Of a stretch of DNA of 64,000 nucleotides, positions 18,713 through 26,781 are shown piece by piece. Each line of letters starts with the position of its first letter. The stretch's first letter is position 1. The stretch is from JAWXCM01 sp034408745. GTDB taxonomy: Bacteria; Acidobacteriota; Terriglobia; Bryobacterales; Bryobacteraceae. The stretch spans positions 1 through 64,000 of the forward strand of contig JAWXCM010000012.1 in assembly GCA_034408745.1 (NCBI GenBank). The letters are read 5' to 3'. The notes under the pieces were generated by a model that was not told the DNA's origin, made no database searches, and saw only the letters and a program-made list of their open reading frames with translations. Both the position numbers and the translations under genes were made by a program.

Positions 18713-19141
18713 CGGCGGGCCGGTAGAACGAGAATACTCAGTTCAAGTGATAGGCGCCATCGGTATGGGCTCTTAGCCTGCTAAACTCGATCGCGAACGG
18801 ATCACGCTGGATCTCTGTCGGAAGTGGTCCGGCAGAAGAGTGTCTGGGAGCAGAGTTCAGATCGGTGCCGGACCGCTTCGGATCGAGTCGTAAGAAGGAA
18901 GCGGCTGGCGCGGCGCGGTGGGTACTACGACCTATGGGGTTTGAATGCTGACTTTCGGATGCTGTCCGGGACAGAGGATGGTTTGCGGAACTGAGGCATG
19001 TTGAAATTGCCGGTGAGGCAGGCTCCTGGAGGGTCGACAGCCGGCGATTTGCGACACAAAACGTGGTGGTTAGGAGAGCGCAGAGACACGTCGGTGAAGG
19101 CGTCGCCGAAGCCACACCCGTTGAGCGAAAGTGGGACGGCG

Positions 19142-19526
19142 TTAAGAGCTGTCAAGACGTTCTGCCAGGCGGCTTGCGTCCCGGCGCAGTTGGTTGGCAG
19201 TGATCCGTTCAACAACCCGCATGGACCCCTGACAGCAAGGACAGAGCCAGAGGATCGGCGAGGCTACAATCGGCATTGTCGGAACGGGTTTGGGTTGAAG
19301 GGCAAGCAGCGTGCGGCATAGCGGAAGCAGGGCTCCACGCCGCCCGGTTGGCAAACAAGCCGAAGTGGCGGATACGGGGGAACCCACGAGGTAAGACGTG
19401 TAGGAGAAATCGCCGCAGGAACTCCTCATACGTCAGCGTCATGACCCGGTGCTTGCTGTGGTGGGCATAGTCTTTCCATCGAAACCTCACCTCGGTATCA
19501 CTGACGCTGCCGAGGCGATGGTCACC
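19142..19526 (-). pseudogene. IS91-family transposase C-terminal remnant
   Basis: Leftward translation shows the end of a Y2-type IS91 transposase: SVSDTEVRFRWKDYAHHSK, then MTLTYEEFLRRFLLHVLPRG and RIRHFGLFANR. After a frame change between about 19346 and 19243 comes the zinc-ribbon tail CPCCQGSMRVVERITANQL. The catalytic double-Tyr domain is absent. The region to the left (down to about 18740) has weak similarity to the proline/serine-rich tails of IS91-type elements, which I cannot confirm. The upstream side stops about 100 bp before a group II intron fragment. Confidence 0.7.
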
Positions 19527-19628
19527 GCAAGGTATGGGCGCGGTTGCGAGTCGTCGATGAGTGCGTGTCTCACGCAAACGCATTCTGCGCCTCATGCGGG
19601 AAAACCGGCTCTTAAGCTCGTATCGATG

Positions 19629-20320
19629 GTGCGTCCTGAAAGACGTGTTGTTCTGGCAGGTGCAAGTCCTGTCCGGGTAAGCGCCGGAGCGCCCGGTAGC
19701 GACTCCAGCCGGGAGGAGAGATCCGACTGAGCCGAGCGGAGTGTCAAGAGCCCTTGAAAGAGAGGGGAGCAAACCAGCGGGCCGCAACAATCAGTGAACG
19801 CAATAGCCTCGTCATATTTTCAGCCGAAAGGTGTTCGAGAGGGCCGAGCCGCTCATTTCACGGCGAAGGCAACAGACAGCATTCCGGACCGGAACGAATG
19901 CTGGACCTCTCCGGGGTCGCAGGCGGTGGCACGCTGTGAAAGAGCAACATGGAACAGGAGAGACCCTACCTGGCAGCCAAGTCAGGCAAAGACCGTGGGA
20001 ATAAGGCCGGAAGGCTGAAGTCGCGCGGAGCCAGGAGGGAGTCCGAGAGGTCCGCAGTACCTGTGAAGGCGTGCAAGATAACACGCTGGAGGGAAGGGGC
20101 CTTGCTTTGATCGTGCTGGTGCGGAGGTAAGTGCGAGGGCATGCTGGAAACGGCCAAAAACCCCATTGATAAAGTACGACAACTCCAGCGCAAGCTATAT
20201 GTGTGTGCCAGGTCGAGTAGAACACGGCGGTTCCATGCGCTGTACGACCGGATCTACAGAAGTAACGTTCTGTGGGAAGCCTGGAGGCGAGTGCGCAGTA
20301 ACGGCGGCGCGGCAGTGATT
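19629..20320 (+). mobile_element. Group II intron, 3'-truncated
   Basis: The stretch starts with GTGCGTCC, a canonical group II intron 5' end. It continues with the typical domain I sequence (GGCAGGTGCAAGTCCTGTCC, GCGCCCGGTAGCGACTCC) and a long structured leader, and leads into the start of an intron-encoded reverse transcriptase at 20141. The catalytic RT blocks, maturase domain and the 3' domains V-VI are missing, so it can neither splice nor move. It lies next to the IS91 remnant, in the common pattern of one element inserting into another. Confidence 0.75.
20141..20320 (+). pseudogene. Group II intron reverse transcriptase/maturase, N-terminal fragment
   Basis: The first 58 or so residues (NPIDKVRQLQRKLY, RRFHALYDRIYRSNVLWEAW, RRVRSNGGAA) are the N-terminal extension and RT0 region of an LtrA-like protein. 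Normal proteins continue with GVDG and seven RT blocks. Here the homology ends at GGAA and the frame runs into unrelated sequence that begins an OB-fold-like remnant. The ATG has a purine-rich GAGG upstream. Confidence 0.75.
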
Positions 20321-20344
20321 GTTGTGGATGATCGCAAGCGCCCT

Positions 20345-20676
20345 GTGCTGCACGGTCGCTTATCAAGGCTGTTCCAGCCCGCGTGAGTTTGGAAACCAGG
20401 ACGTAAAAGAACTCGTCGCCAGTCCGCGCCAGTTCACAAACCGGGAAGTCGCCGTGGCGGGAACCGTTGGCAACAACTTCGCGGTGATGGGTCATGGCTA
20501 CTTCCAGCTTCTGGGAGACGACGGCAGCGTATTGACCGTGCTGTCAAACAAGGGCATACCCATGCAGGGGAAAAGTGACTGTCCAAGGCAAGCTTCACCA
20601 GGCCTATTCAGTCGGGCAGGAGCAGTTGCTGGTTCTCGTCGAAGCGGCCAACCCGAAACCGGAGGTGAAGAAGTAG
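20345..20676 (+). pseudogene. OB-fold-like (tRNA_anti-type) small protein, frameshifted
   Basis: Translation gives VKELVASPRQFTNREVAVAG and TVGNNFAVMGHGYFQLLGDD, then after a one-base frame change near 20572 GKVTVQGKLHQAYSVGQEQL and LVLVEA. The two halves together look like one OB-fold domain of about 100 residues, of a kind often found as a small periplasmic protein or lipoprotein. The N-terminus is fused to the broken intron, so its own signal sequence is gone. Confidence 0.5.
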
Positions 20677-20692
20677 CTGGACGGACCGGCCT

Positions 20693-21010
20693 TCAGGCCG
20701 GAACCGGCTCGGCGGCTTCAATGCGCCTGACGCGGATTTTAACCTCAACGCGGGAGCCCAGGCGGTTAATAATCGACATCAGCCGGTCAACGGTGAACCG
20801 CCCGAGCTTCGCGTTCCGGATTCTCGAGAAATCCGCCGCCGCTATGCCCGTGCGTTGATGCGCCGCGCGGACGGTGAGCCGCTCCTTATCGAGCGCCTTG
20901 ATGATTTCAGCGGCGAGAATAGCCTTGAACTGCAGGGCGTCGGCATTGGCATGACCGAGGTCGCGGAACACATTGCCGCTGCCGCGCACAACTTCCATTT
21001 TCTCCTTCAT
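20693..21010 (-). CDS. HigA-like antitoxin with helix-turn-helix
   Basis: 105 residues from the ATG that overlaps the toxin stop (ATGA); the longer upstream frame is a shadow of the toxin. The protein holds an XRE-type helix-turn-helix (AAEIIKALDKERLTVRAAHQ, RTGIAAADFSRIRNAKLGRF, TVDRLMSIINRLG) after DLGHANADALQFKA, a pattern typical of antitoxins paired with Gp49/HigB toxins. It should bind the toxin and repress the operon, and the palindrome upstream of the toxin gene is the natural site. The order toxin then antitoxin is that of HigBA. Confidence 0.8.
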   Translation of the reverse strand: MKEKMEVVRGSGNVFRDLGHANADALQFKAILAAEIIKALDKERLTVRAAHQRTGIAAADFSRIRNAKLGRFTVDRLMSIINRLGSRVEVKIRVRRIEAAEPVPA

Positions 21011-21360
21011 CGCAACATCTCCTTCAGTCGCTTCAAACGTTCTTCCACCAGGTCTATCTCTCGCTTTGGCGTCTTGATGCCCTGCGTCGATTTCTTCTGG
21101 AAGGCATGGACTACCCAGATATCGTTGCCGAGCTGCACCGCGTAGACGACACGACAGGCGTCTCCTGCAAAGGGCAGGGCAATCTCCATAGCGCCGGAGC
21201 CCAGTCCCTGTAGCGGCTTCGCAATATCGGCCTTGCCGCCTTCCGCCGCGATGGTGAGCGCCGTGAGGCAAACGCTCTGCGCCTCCGCCGGAAACTTCCC
21301 GAAATCCCTGAGCGCCGCCTTGAGCCACGAAACGGGACGTGTTTTGCGGGCTTCCGCCAT
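21007..21360 (-). CDS. HigB-like toxin (Gp49/RelE superfamily)
   Basis: 117 residues with the layout of the phage-derived Gp49-like HigB family: RPVSWLKAALRDFGKFPAEA, LQGLGSGAMEIALPFAGDACRVVYAVQLGNDIWVVHAFQKKSTQGIKTPKREIDL. The end has the conserved HAFQKKS..GI.TP block. The family acts as a translation-dependent mRNA endonuclease. The stop overlaps the antitoxin ATG by 4 bp. No frame damage is visible, so the pair may still be active inside this remnant-rich stretch, where such modules commonly persist. Confidence 0.82.
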   Translation of the reverse strand: MAEARKTRPVSWLKAALRDFGKFPAEAQSVCLTALTIAAEGGKADIAKPLQGLGSGAMEIALPFAGDACRVVYAVQLGNDIWVVHAFQKKSTQGIKTPKREIDLVEERLKRLKEMLR

Positions 21361-21389
21361 TCGTCAGTGCGTTCCGCCCATGGAGCTAT

Positions 21390-21407
21390 GTTGTCATATT
21401 TGACAAC
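21390..21407. promoter_or_regulatory. Palindromic operator candidate of the toxin-antitoxin pair
   Basis: GTTGTCATATTTGACAAC is a perfect inverted repeat with 7-bp arms and a 4-bp centre, 30 bp upstream of the toxin start codon. A TTGACC just upstream on the minus strand could be a -35 element overlapping it. Antitoxins with helix-turn-helix domains usually repress at such sites. The palindrome is seen; binding is inferred. Confidence 0.55.
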
Positions 21408-21954
21408 GCGGGTCAAACCAGCCCCAGAAGTTTGGGCGAATCCGCTACGCGGTCGGACTCTACTCGGCCTCTCGCTACGCTTCGGCGCTCACCGAGCCTC
21501 CTGAAGTGCGGTGTCTCGGCCCATGCGGCTGACGATCCCTTTCGCAAAAAAGAATTTTTGAATTGGAAATCTGTTTCTAAGGGACCGCCGGTCCCTCGCG
21601 CGCGTAAGGATTTGCTTCACCGCCCGACCGGGCTCTCGTAGCTCGCGGCAGAGGCTCCATTCCGTGGTTCCACGACAGCGTCTCAGACCAACTTTTGCAA
21701 CGGGCTCAGTGGCGCCAAACGGCCAACGGTCTCGATCGCCCTGCGACGGCTGATGTCCAGCTTAGCCTGGCGCAGCCGGGCTCGTTTTCATCTCTCGCTG
21801 GTGGCGAATCGCAGACTCGCCATGAGCAGTTTTACCTGAGCCCAAATTTATTTCTCCATTTCCTCCAACCACATACAGCCAACGCCGCCTACCGCCCACC
21901 CCGATTCTACAAACCCACATGCTAGCCTCCCCTCGGAGGTAAACGAGCACCGCC
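21408..21954. other. Intergenic stretch without a supported gene
   Basis: No convincing frame on either strand. A 6-bp inverted repeat GGGACCGCCGGTCCC lies at 21581-21595 after an AT-rich patch, without a T-run. GGAGGT at 21935 precedes the next gene. Confidence 0.5.
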
Positions 21955-22638
21955 ATGGCGACTCTCAAGCAAATCGAAGCATCCCGAATCAACGGAACCA
22001 GATCCCGAGGCCCGGTCACGGCCGAAGGCAAAGCCCGCACCGCGCTGAACAGCGCAAAGCACGGGCTCTACTCCAAAGCCATAGTCCTCAACAACGAAGA
22101 CCCCGAAGCATACTCCGCCATGCTCGACGAGTTCCTCATCGACTGCGCCCCGGTGGGCAGCCTCGAAACCCGACTGGTCACCGATATCGTCAACGCCAAC
22201 TGGCGCATCGACCGCCTCACCGCATACGAATCCGCGGCCCTCGACCTCGAGACCGACCGCATGCGCCCCGAAATCGACGCAGCCTTCGAAAATATAGACG
22301 AGCCAACTCGCGCCACGCTCGCCTTTAACTCGCTCCTCGCCAACAACCGCGCCTACGACGCAATCCAGGCCGGGCTCCGCTCCCAGTACCGCATCCGCGA
22401 CCGCGCCATCGCCCAACTCATGCGACTCCAGCGTGACCGCCGTCAAAGCGCCCCACCACCGCCGCCCCAGCCCGAACCGGAGCCTGTGCCCGCTGCCGCC
22501 GTCACGAAACAGCCGGTCAACATCGAAAATCACCGGAGCAAACCCGGGCATTCCCACATCCCGGCCCCGGAACTCCCGACCGCTGCCGCGAATTCCAGTC
22601 TCGACAACGCAAATAAGAGCCCGGGAGGCGAAAACTAG
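21955..22638 (+). CDS. Conserved acidobacterial protein of unknown function
   Basis: 227 residues. The N-terminus carries SRINGTRSRGPVTAEGKART followed by ALNSAKHGLYS, a motif (S-x-GP-x-T-x-EGKA..N..KHGL) that I recognise from many short hypothetical proteins of Acidobacteria and related groups. The middle is helical and rich in charged residues. The tail from about residue 165 is low complexity with a polyproline run and is probably disordered. There is no signal peptide or catalytic motif. The next gene in the same direction is 30 bp away and may be co-transcribed. Confidence 0.65.
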   Translation: MATLKQIEASRINGTRSRGPVTAEGKARTALNSAKHGLYSKAIVLNNEDPEAYSAMLDEFLIDCAPVGSLETRLVTDIVNANWRIDRLTAYESAALDLETDRMRPEIDAAFENIDEPTRATLAFNSLLANNRAYDAIQAGLRSQYRIRDRAIAQLMRLQRDRRQSAPPPPPQPEPEPVPAAAVTKQPVNIENHRSKPGHSHIPAPELPTAAANSSLDNANKSPGGEN

Positions 22639-22668
22639 CCGAACATTTCGGCGGAATTCGAGACAATT

Positions 22669-23190
22669 ATGGCGCGACCAGTTCACAAATTCCGGCGCTC
22701 GGCCCGTCCGCGAACCCAGGTCCGGGAGACGTGTCTCATCCAGACCGGGCCATTCAGCGACTGGCTCAAGCCCGCCAACCAGCCCATCGCCGCGGCCTCG
22801 CCAACCACCACCACCACTGGCGGCCGCCAGTACCGCCAACCCCGCCGGGAACCCGGTGCGCCAGGTCAGCCGAGGGTCGCCAGTACCTCCGCCCAAAACA
22901 AGCCCACCGACAACATCGTGACCAGGATCCGGAATGGCGAGCGCCTGCCGCTTCCCTGGGAATTAGATATGAAAATCAGCGATATTGAGTGGGTAGTCCT
23001 GCACAACCTCGGAAAAAAGTACCCCGAAGCGTACAAATACATCATGCTGAAAGCCCTGCACCATGCGGGCGACCTCGATCCGCTGCATAAGGCCTTCCCC
23101 GTTCAGTTCCCGCGGGGTTCCGAGGGCCTCGACGACGACGACGACAACGACGATGCGACACCAGCCCCGGAGCCGCCATGCAAAAACTGA
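22669..23190 (+). CDS. Hypothetical protein with acidic tail
   Basis: 173 residues. The first 85 are low complexity (Thr, Pro, Arg, Gln). The middle part ISDIEWVVLHNLGKKYPEAY, KYIMLKALHHAGDLDPLHKA looks helical and well ordered. The C-terminus has an acidic run (DDDDDNDD). I do not recognise the family. Position and direction suggest co-transcription with the preceding gene. The end converges with the M48 peptidase gene, 23 bp away. Confidence 0.55.
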   Translation: MARPVHKFRRSARPRTQVRETCLIQTGPFSDWLKPANQPIAAASPTTTTTGGRQYRQPRREPGAPGQPRVASTSAQNKPTDNIVTRIRNGERLPLPWELDMKISDIEWVVLHNLGKKYPEAYKYIMLKALHHAGDLDPLHKAFPVQFPRGSEGLDDDDDNDDATPAPEPPCKN

Positions 23191-23213
23191 GGAGCGAACC
23201 CGGCCCCGGTCCG

Positions 23214-25142
23214 CTACCGGAACTGACCCAGAAACGGGTTGTACGTGTAAGTGGTGGAGAACGCCTCCGGCAGATTCCAGTGACGCCGAATCGTCTCGGC
23301 CGGCTGCAGGAACCACTCGCCCAGCGGGCGGCCCCGATCCTCACCGTCGAACCACCCCCACGGTGGCCTCGACATATTCGCGGCGCCAACCTTGCCGTTC
23401 AGAGCCGAGCCCCTGTTGCCCAGGCGAATATACCGCTCAGTCTGTGTCGACCCGGATGCTACACGGACCGTCACCACGCCATAATCGTGTGCCGCGCCGA
23501 ACGCCTCGCCCTGACCCGCACGCGCGTTCCGCCAGAAGGTCTCGTACGTCGAAAGCAGGTCGTAGCCCAGCGAGCCGCTCTGAGTCGACTCGGGGTCGTC
23601 CGACTTACCGGTGTACGTGTAGACCAGGAACCCGCTCTCCGCCTGCTTCCGTTGCAGTGCGTCGTCCCGCCACGCCGAAATCCCGTGGCCCTTCGACTCC
23701 ACAAACAGGTGCGGCCGAACCCCCGTCACCGTCACGGGCTCACCCGTCCCCGCCGAACTGCCCTCAGGAGCGTACTTCAGGTACGCGTTGTGCGCCAGCG
23801 TTTCCACCAGCATCAACCGCGCCTTCCCGGGGTCCGGGCCATTCTTCTCAGCCACAACAACAGCGCCCTCAAGATCGTTCTCGTGCGCCATCACGGCCTC
23901 CGCGGCGCGGCCCGTCGGGTCATACTGTCCACCCAGCCCAACGCCCAGCCGGATGACCTCGCTCAACAGAGCCCCGCGCTTCTCCCCGCCTTTGTAATCG
24001 CGGGGATGGAAGACCGCGTAGTGAATGAAGAAGTGCGTCTGTGTCTCAAAAACGGCGTAATAGATCGAGGCTTTCAGCGGAAAACGCCTGCCTTCGGCAT
24101 TAACCCAGTTGTTGTCCCCCCGCCAGTCGCCATCAAAGTCAAAGCGCGTGATGTAGTCGTACCGCGGCGCCGGTCCCAGCGCCTGGTGGAATATCGGAGC
24201 GAATCGGGCCGCAATTTCCTCGTCCCGCCGAATATTGCGGGACAGCACGTCCGGAGCAGGTTCGCCAGGTGGTTGCGCAGACGCTGCGACAGCCGCCGCA
24301 GCCCTGGCCGCCTCCACCTCCGGGCGCGGAAGGGTTTGAAGCCGGGCCCGTACATCCTGGAACGCAGCCGAAGTGGGAGCCGCCTCAGTCGGAGTCTGCA
24401 ACTCAGCTACCAGCGCGGAAACGTTCTGAGAACGCTCCACCGGGCTCGGGTGCGACGAGAAGAATTTCAGGACCGCGTTGGGCTGATTCTGTTGCAGCGC
24501 AGCCAGCTTATCGAAGAAACTGATCATCGCCTGAGGCCGCAGGTTCGAATCGATCAGCATGCGCGCTCCCAGCCGGTCCGCTTCCCGTTCGGCCTCACGG
24601 CTGAATTTCATGAAGACGCCATTGGCAGCCATCTTCGCCGCCGTCTGCGCCAGCCCCGCCGAGGTGCTCCGTCCCAGCAGTCCGCCCAGCGCGCCCAGCC
24701 CAGTCTGAACCAGTCCAGCCCGCATCGCCTGATCCGCGCCATGGCGGGCCACCACATGGCCAATCTCGTGCCCCAGCACGCCCGCCAGTTCATTCTCGTC
24801 GTCCGCGGCCTCAATCAGCCCGCGGTTGACGTACACGAAACCGCCCGGCAGCGCAAAAGCATTGATCTCCGGGCTGTTCACGACCTTGAACGAATAGGCA
24901 ATGCCGTTCCGCCCCGATTTTGCCACCAGGGCATTGCCCAGATCTGTGATGTACTTCGTGATCGCCCCGTCGTCGATCAGGATAATGTCCTTCTCGATCT
25001 CGCCCGCGGCGTGCCGCCCCATCTCGATCTCGTCCTTCTCGCTCAGCGTAAATGGGCTCTGCGCCAGCGCCGTGGCAAGCGAGAGAAAGACGAAGGCGTA
25101 GCGGGTTTTGCCTGCGATATTCCGCGGGTAGGTCATGGTCAT
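23214..25142 (-). CDS. M48-family metallopeptidase with extra C-terminal domain
   Basis: 642 residues from the ATG that overlaps the stop of the upstream methyltransferase (ATGA). A hydrophobic signal sequence (about 13-28) is followed by an M48/BepA-like peptidase domain: FALPGGFVYVNRGLI, the zinc motif HEIGH (H125, E126, H129) in GVLGHEIGHVVARHG, and the third ligand in REAEREADRLGARML. After an alanine/proline linker at about 280-300, the last 330 residues form a second domain (FHQALGPAPRYDYITRFDFD, HFFIHYAVFHPRDYKGGEKR, AHENDLEGAVVVAEK). Its HENDxEG block recalls VPS62/NPP1-like folds, which is only a resemblance. It is likely a periplasmic or secreted protease. Confidence 0.82.
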   Translation of the reverse strand: MTMTYPRNIAGKTRYAFVFLSLATALAQSPFTLSEKDEIEMGRHAAGEIEKDIILIDDGAITKYITDLGNALVAKSGRNGIAYSFKVVNSPEINAFALPGGFVYVNRGLIEAADDENELAGVLGHEIGHVVARHGADQAMRAGLVQTGLGALGGLLGRSTSAGLAQTAAKMAANGVFMKFSREAEREADRLGARMLIDSNLRPQAMISFFDKLAALQQNQPNAVLKFFSSHPSPVERSQNVSALVAELQTPTEAAPTSAAFQDVRARLQTLPRPEVEAARAAAAVAASAQPPGEPAPDVLSRNIRRDEEIAARFAPIFHQALGPAPRYDYITRFDFDGDWRGDNNWVNAEGRRFPLKASIYYAVFETQTHFFIHYAVFHPRDYKGGEKRGALLSEVIRLGVGLGGQYDPTGRAAEAVMAHENDLEGAVVVAEKNGPDPGKARLMLVETLAHNAYLKYAPEGSSAGTGEPVTVTGVRPHLFVESKGHGISAWRDDALQRKQAESGFLVYTYTGKSDDPESTQSGSLGYDLLSTYETFWRNARAGQGEAFGAAHDYGVVTVRVASGSTQTERYIRLGNRGSALNGKVGAANMSRPPWGWFDGEDRGRPLGEWFLQPAETIRRHWNLPEAFSTTYTYNPFLGQFR

Positions 25143-25930
25143 GGCGCGCTGATGGCTTCTGCGGTTAGGATAACCGATTTGCGAGCCAGCCAGACGGTGC
25201 GACAACCCGGTACAATCCACGGGTTATCGCGATAGTACGGCGTGGAATCGTGCGTGCGAATCGCATCGAATCCTGCCGCGGTCAGAGTCTCCGTAATCTG
25301 TTCGGCAGTCCAGCAGACCTCCTGAACGCGTTCATGGACTCGCCGCCATGTCCGCTCGTTTTTCGAAGCGATAAACCAGTCGAGGTCGCTCCATGCCGTC
25401 CGGCCGTCAGGGCTGTGGCTGTTGCGCATCACCAGCAATACGCCGGGTAGTTCCGTGCAGGACGTCGTGATCCAGTACCGGCGAAATCCGGCTTCGTTGT
25501 TCACCTCGAAGTAGAAATGTCCGCCCGGGTTAAGCGCCCGTGACACGGAGCGGATCACGCGCCGCAGATCGGACCGCCGGGGGATGTGGTTCAGCGCATC
25601 GCTCTCACACGTGATCAGGTCCACCGGCGCCGGGAGTCGGAACTCGCGCATGTCGGCGTGTATCACCTTCAGCCTCGCCCCGGCTGCTTTCGCTCTCGCG
25701 CGGGTCAGTCGGCACATGTCCGGCGAGAAGTCGACCGCCGCTGTCTGGATGCCGCGCGAAGCCAGTTGTACCGCGGTCACGCCGGTGCCGCAGGCGAGGT
25801 CGCAGGCCGTCTGAACGGCAGGGAGGATTCTGGCGAGGATGTGATTGCGAGCCGCGTCGACGGGGGCCCGCCGAGGGCTGAAGATCGCGTCGTAGTAGAG
25901 CGCGAGTTGCCGGCAGGGTGCCGCGTTCAT
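25139..25930 (-). CDS. Class I SAM-dependent methyltransferase
   Basis: 263 residues. Motif I is DLACGTGVTAVQLASRG (about residues 44-60), followed by DFSPDMCRLTRARAK, HADMREFRLPAPVDLITC and GHFYFEVNNE, the standard order of a Rossmann-type methyltransferase of the Methyltransf_25/11 kind. Nothing indicates the substrate. It is translationally coupled to the downstream M48 peptidase gene through a 4-bp overlap. Its upstream side is separated from the glycosylase gene by two perfect hairpins. Confidence 0.8.
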   Translation of the reverse strand: MNAAPCRQLALYYDAIFSPRRAPVDAARNHILARILPAVQTACDLACGTGVTAVQLASRGIQTAAVDFSPDMCRLTRARAKAAGARLKVIHADMREFRLPAPVDLITCESDALNHIPRRSDLRRVIRSVSRALNPGGHFYFEVNNEAGFRRYWITTSCTELPGVLLVMRNSHSPDGRTAWSDLDWFIASKNERTWRRVHERVQEVCWTAEQITETLTAAGFDAIRTHDSTPYYRDNPWIVPGCRTVWLARKSVILTAEAISAP

Positions 25931-25969
25931 TCCACCACTCTGGCAGAATTTCCAGCTGCAAAAAGGGGG

Positions 25970-26007
25970 GCAGCTCCCCAGAGCTGCGGCGGACGCCTAC
26001 GTCCGCC
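25970..26007. repeat. Two adjacent perfect hairpins (REP-like or terminator)
   Basis: GCAGCTC-CCCA-GAGCTGC at 25970-25987 is followed immediately by GGCGGACG-CCTA-CGTCCGCC at 25988-26007. The stems are 7 and 8 bp with 4-nt loops and no mismatch. They sit in the 105-bp gap between two leftward genes. The absence of a T-run and the paired arrangement fit a dispersed intergenic repeat at least as well as a terminator. Confidence 0.55.
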
Positions 26008-26035
26008 CTACTTCTGCGTAGAGACCACTGAAGTC

Positions 26036-26740
26036 TCAGGGCGCGTAACTCGACAGGCTCCTCGCCGTCCGGAATATATCCAGCAGCATCGGCTCAGTCA
26101 GTTTGCCGGTGGATGTGTTCTGCTGGCTCGGGTGGTAGGACGCCAGCAGCGCGGGTCCACCGGGTGTGGGATAGCTCAGTTCGCCGTGCCCAAACACGAA
26201 CGCGGATTTGCGTTGTATGGCTCCCGAGTCCAGCAGCAGGTCGAGGTAGTTGTCAAAAGCGATGCGGCCCAGCGCCACCACTACCTTGAGTTTCGTCAGT
26301 AACTCGAACTCGCGAGTAAGATAGGGCCGGCAGGCCGCGATTTCCGCGCGAGTAGGTTTGTTGTCCGGCGGAGCGCAGTGTGCCGAAGCGGTGATGTATG
26401 CACCCGTCAACGCAAGACCGTCGCCGGCACTGCGCGATTCGGGCTGCGAAGCGTAGCCAGTTGTGTGCAGAACGCGGTACAGAAAGTCACCCGAACTGTC
26501 CCCGGTAAACATCCGGCCGGTTCGGTTCGCTCCATGCGCTCCCGGCGCGAGGCCAAGAATGAGTACCTCGGCGGCAGGGTCGCCGAACGAAGGCACTGGA
26601 CGGCTCCAGTACGTCTCGGTCCGGTAGGCGCGACGTTTCACGATGCCGATGTTCACGCAGTGTTGACGAAGCCGTTCACATCGTGAACATTGGGTGATCT
26701 GGGATTGAAGTTGCAACAGTTGGTGGACCGGCGTGGGCAC
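26036..26740 (-). CDS. Family 5 uracil-DNA glycosylase
   Basis: 234 residues. Motif A GLAPGAHGANRTGRMFTGD (about residues 63-81) and motif B SYHPSQQNTSTGKLT define UdgB-type family 5 enzymes, which remove uracil and some other deaminated bases from DNA and lack the polar residue of other families in motif A. Cysteines at 18, 21 and two later positions (SAHCAPP, AACRPYL) fit the [4Fe-4S] cluster. It lies 41 bp after the corrinoid operon's last gene and may be read from it, but a functional link is not expected. Confidence 0.88.
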   Translation of the reverse strand: MPTPVHQLLQLQSQITQCSRCERLRQHCVNIGIVKRRAYRTETYWSRPVPSFGDPAAEVLILGLAPGAHGANRTGRMFTGDSSGDFLYRVLHTTGYASQPESRSAGDGLALTGAYITASAHCAPPDNKPTRAEIAACRPYLTREFELLTKLKVVVALGRIAFDNYLDLLLDSGAIQRKSAFVFGHGELSYPTPGGPALLASYHPSQQNTSTGKLTEPMLLDIFRTARSLSSYAP

Positions 26741-26781
26741 TTACCTGAAGCCTAACAAAGTTTCATGTCGGCGCTGGTAGC

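Noticed and set aside
18738..19115. Leftward frame with PIGRSTHRAAPAASF-type sequence
   Set aside because: It resembles tails seen next to IS91-type elements, but I cannot confirm the similarity, so it is not listed as a gene.
21581..21595. GGGACC-GCC-GGTCCC hairpin as terminator of the toxin-antitoxin region
   Set aside because: No T-run, and no gene ends beside it; a short chance palindrome is as likely.
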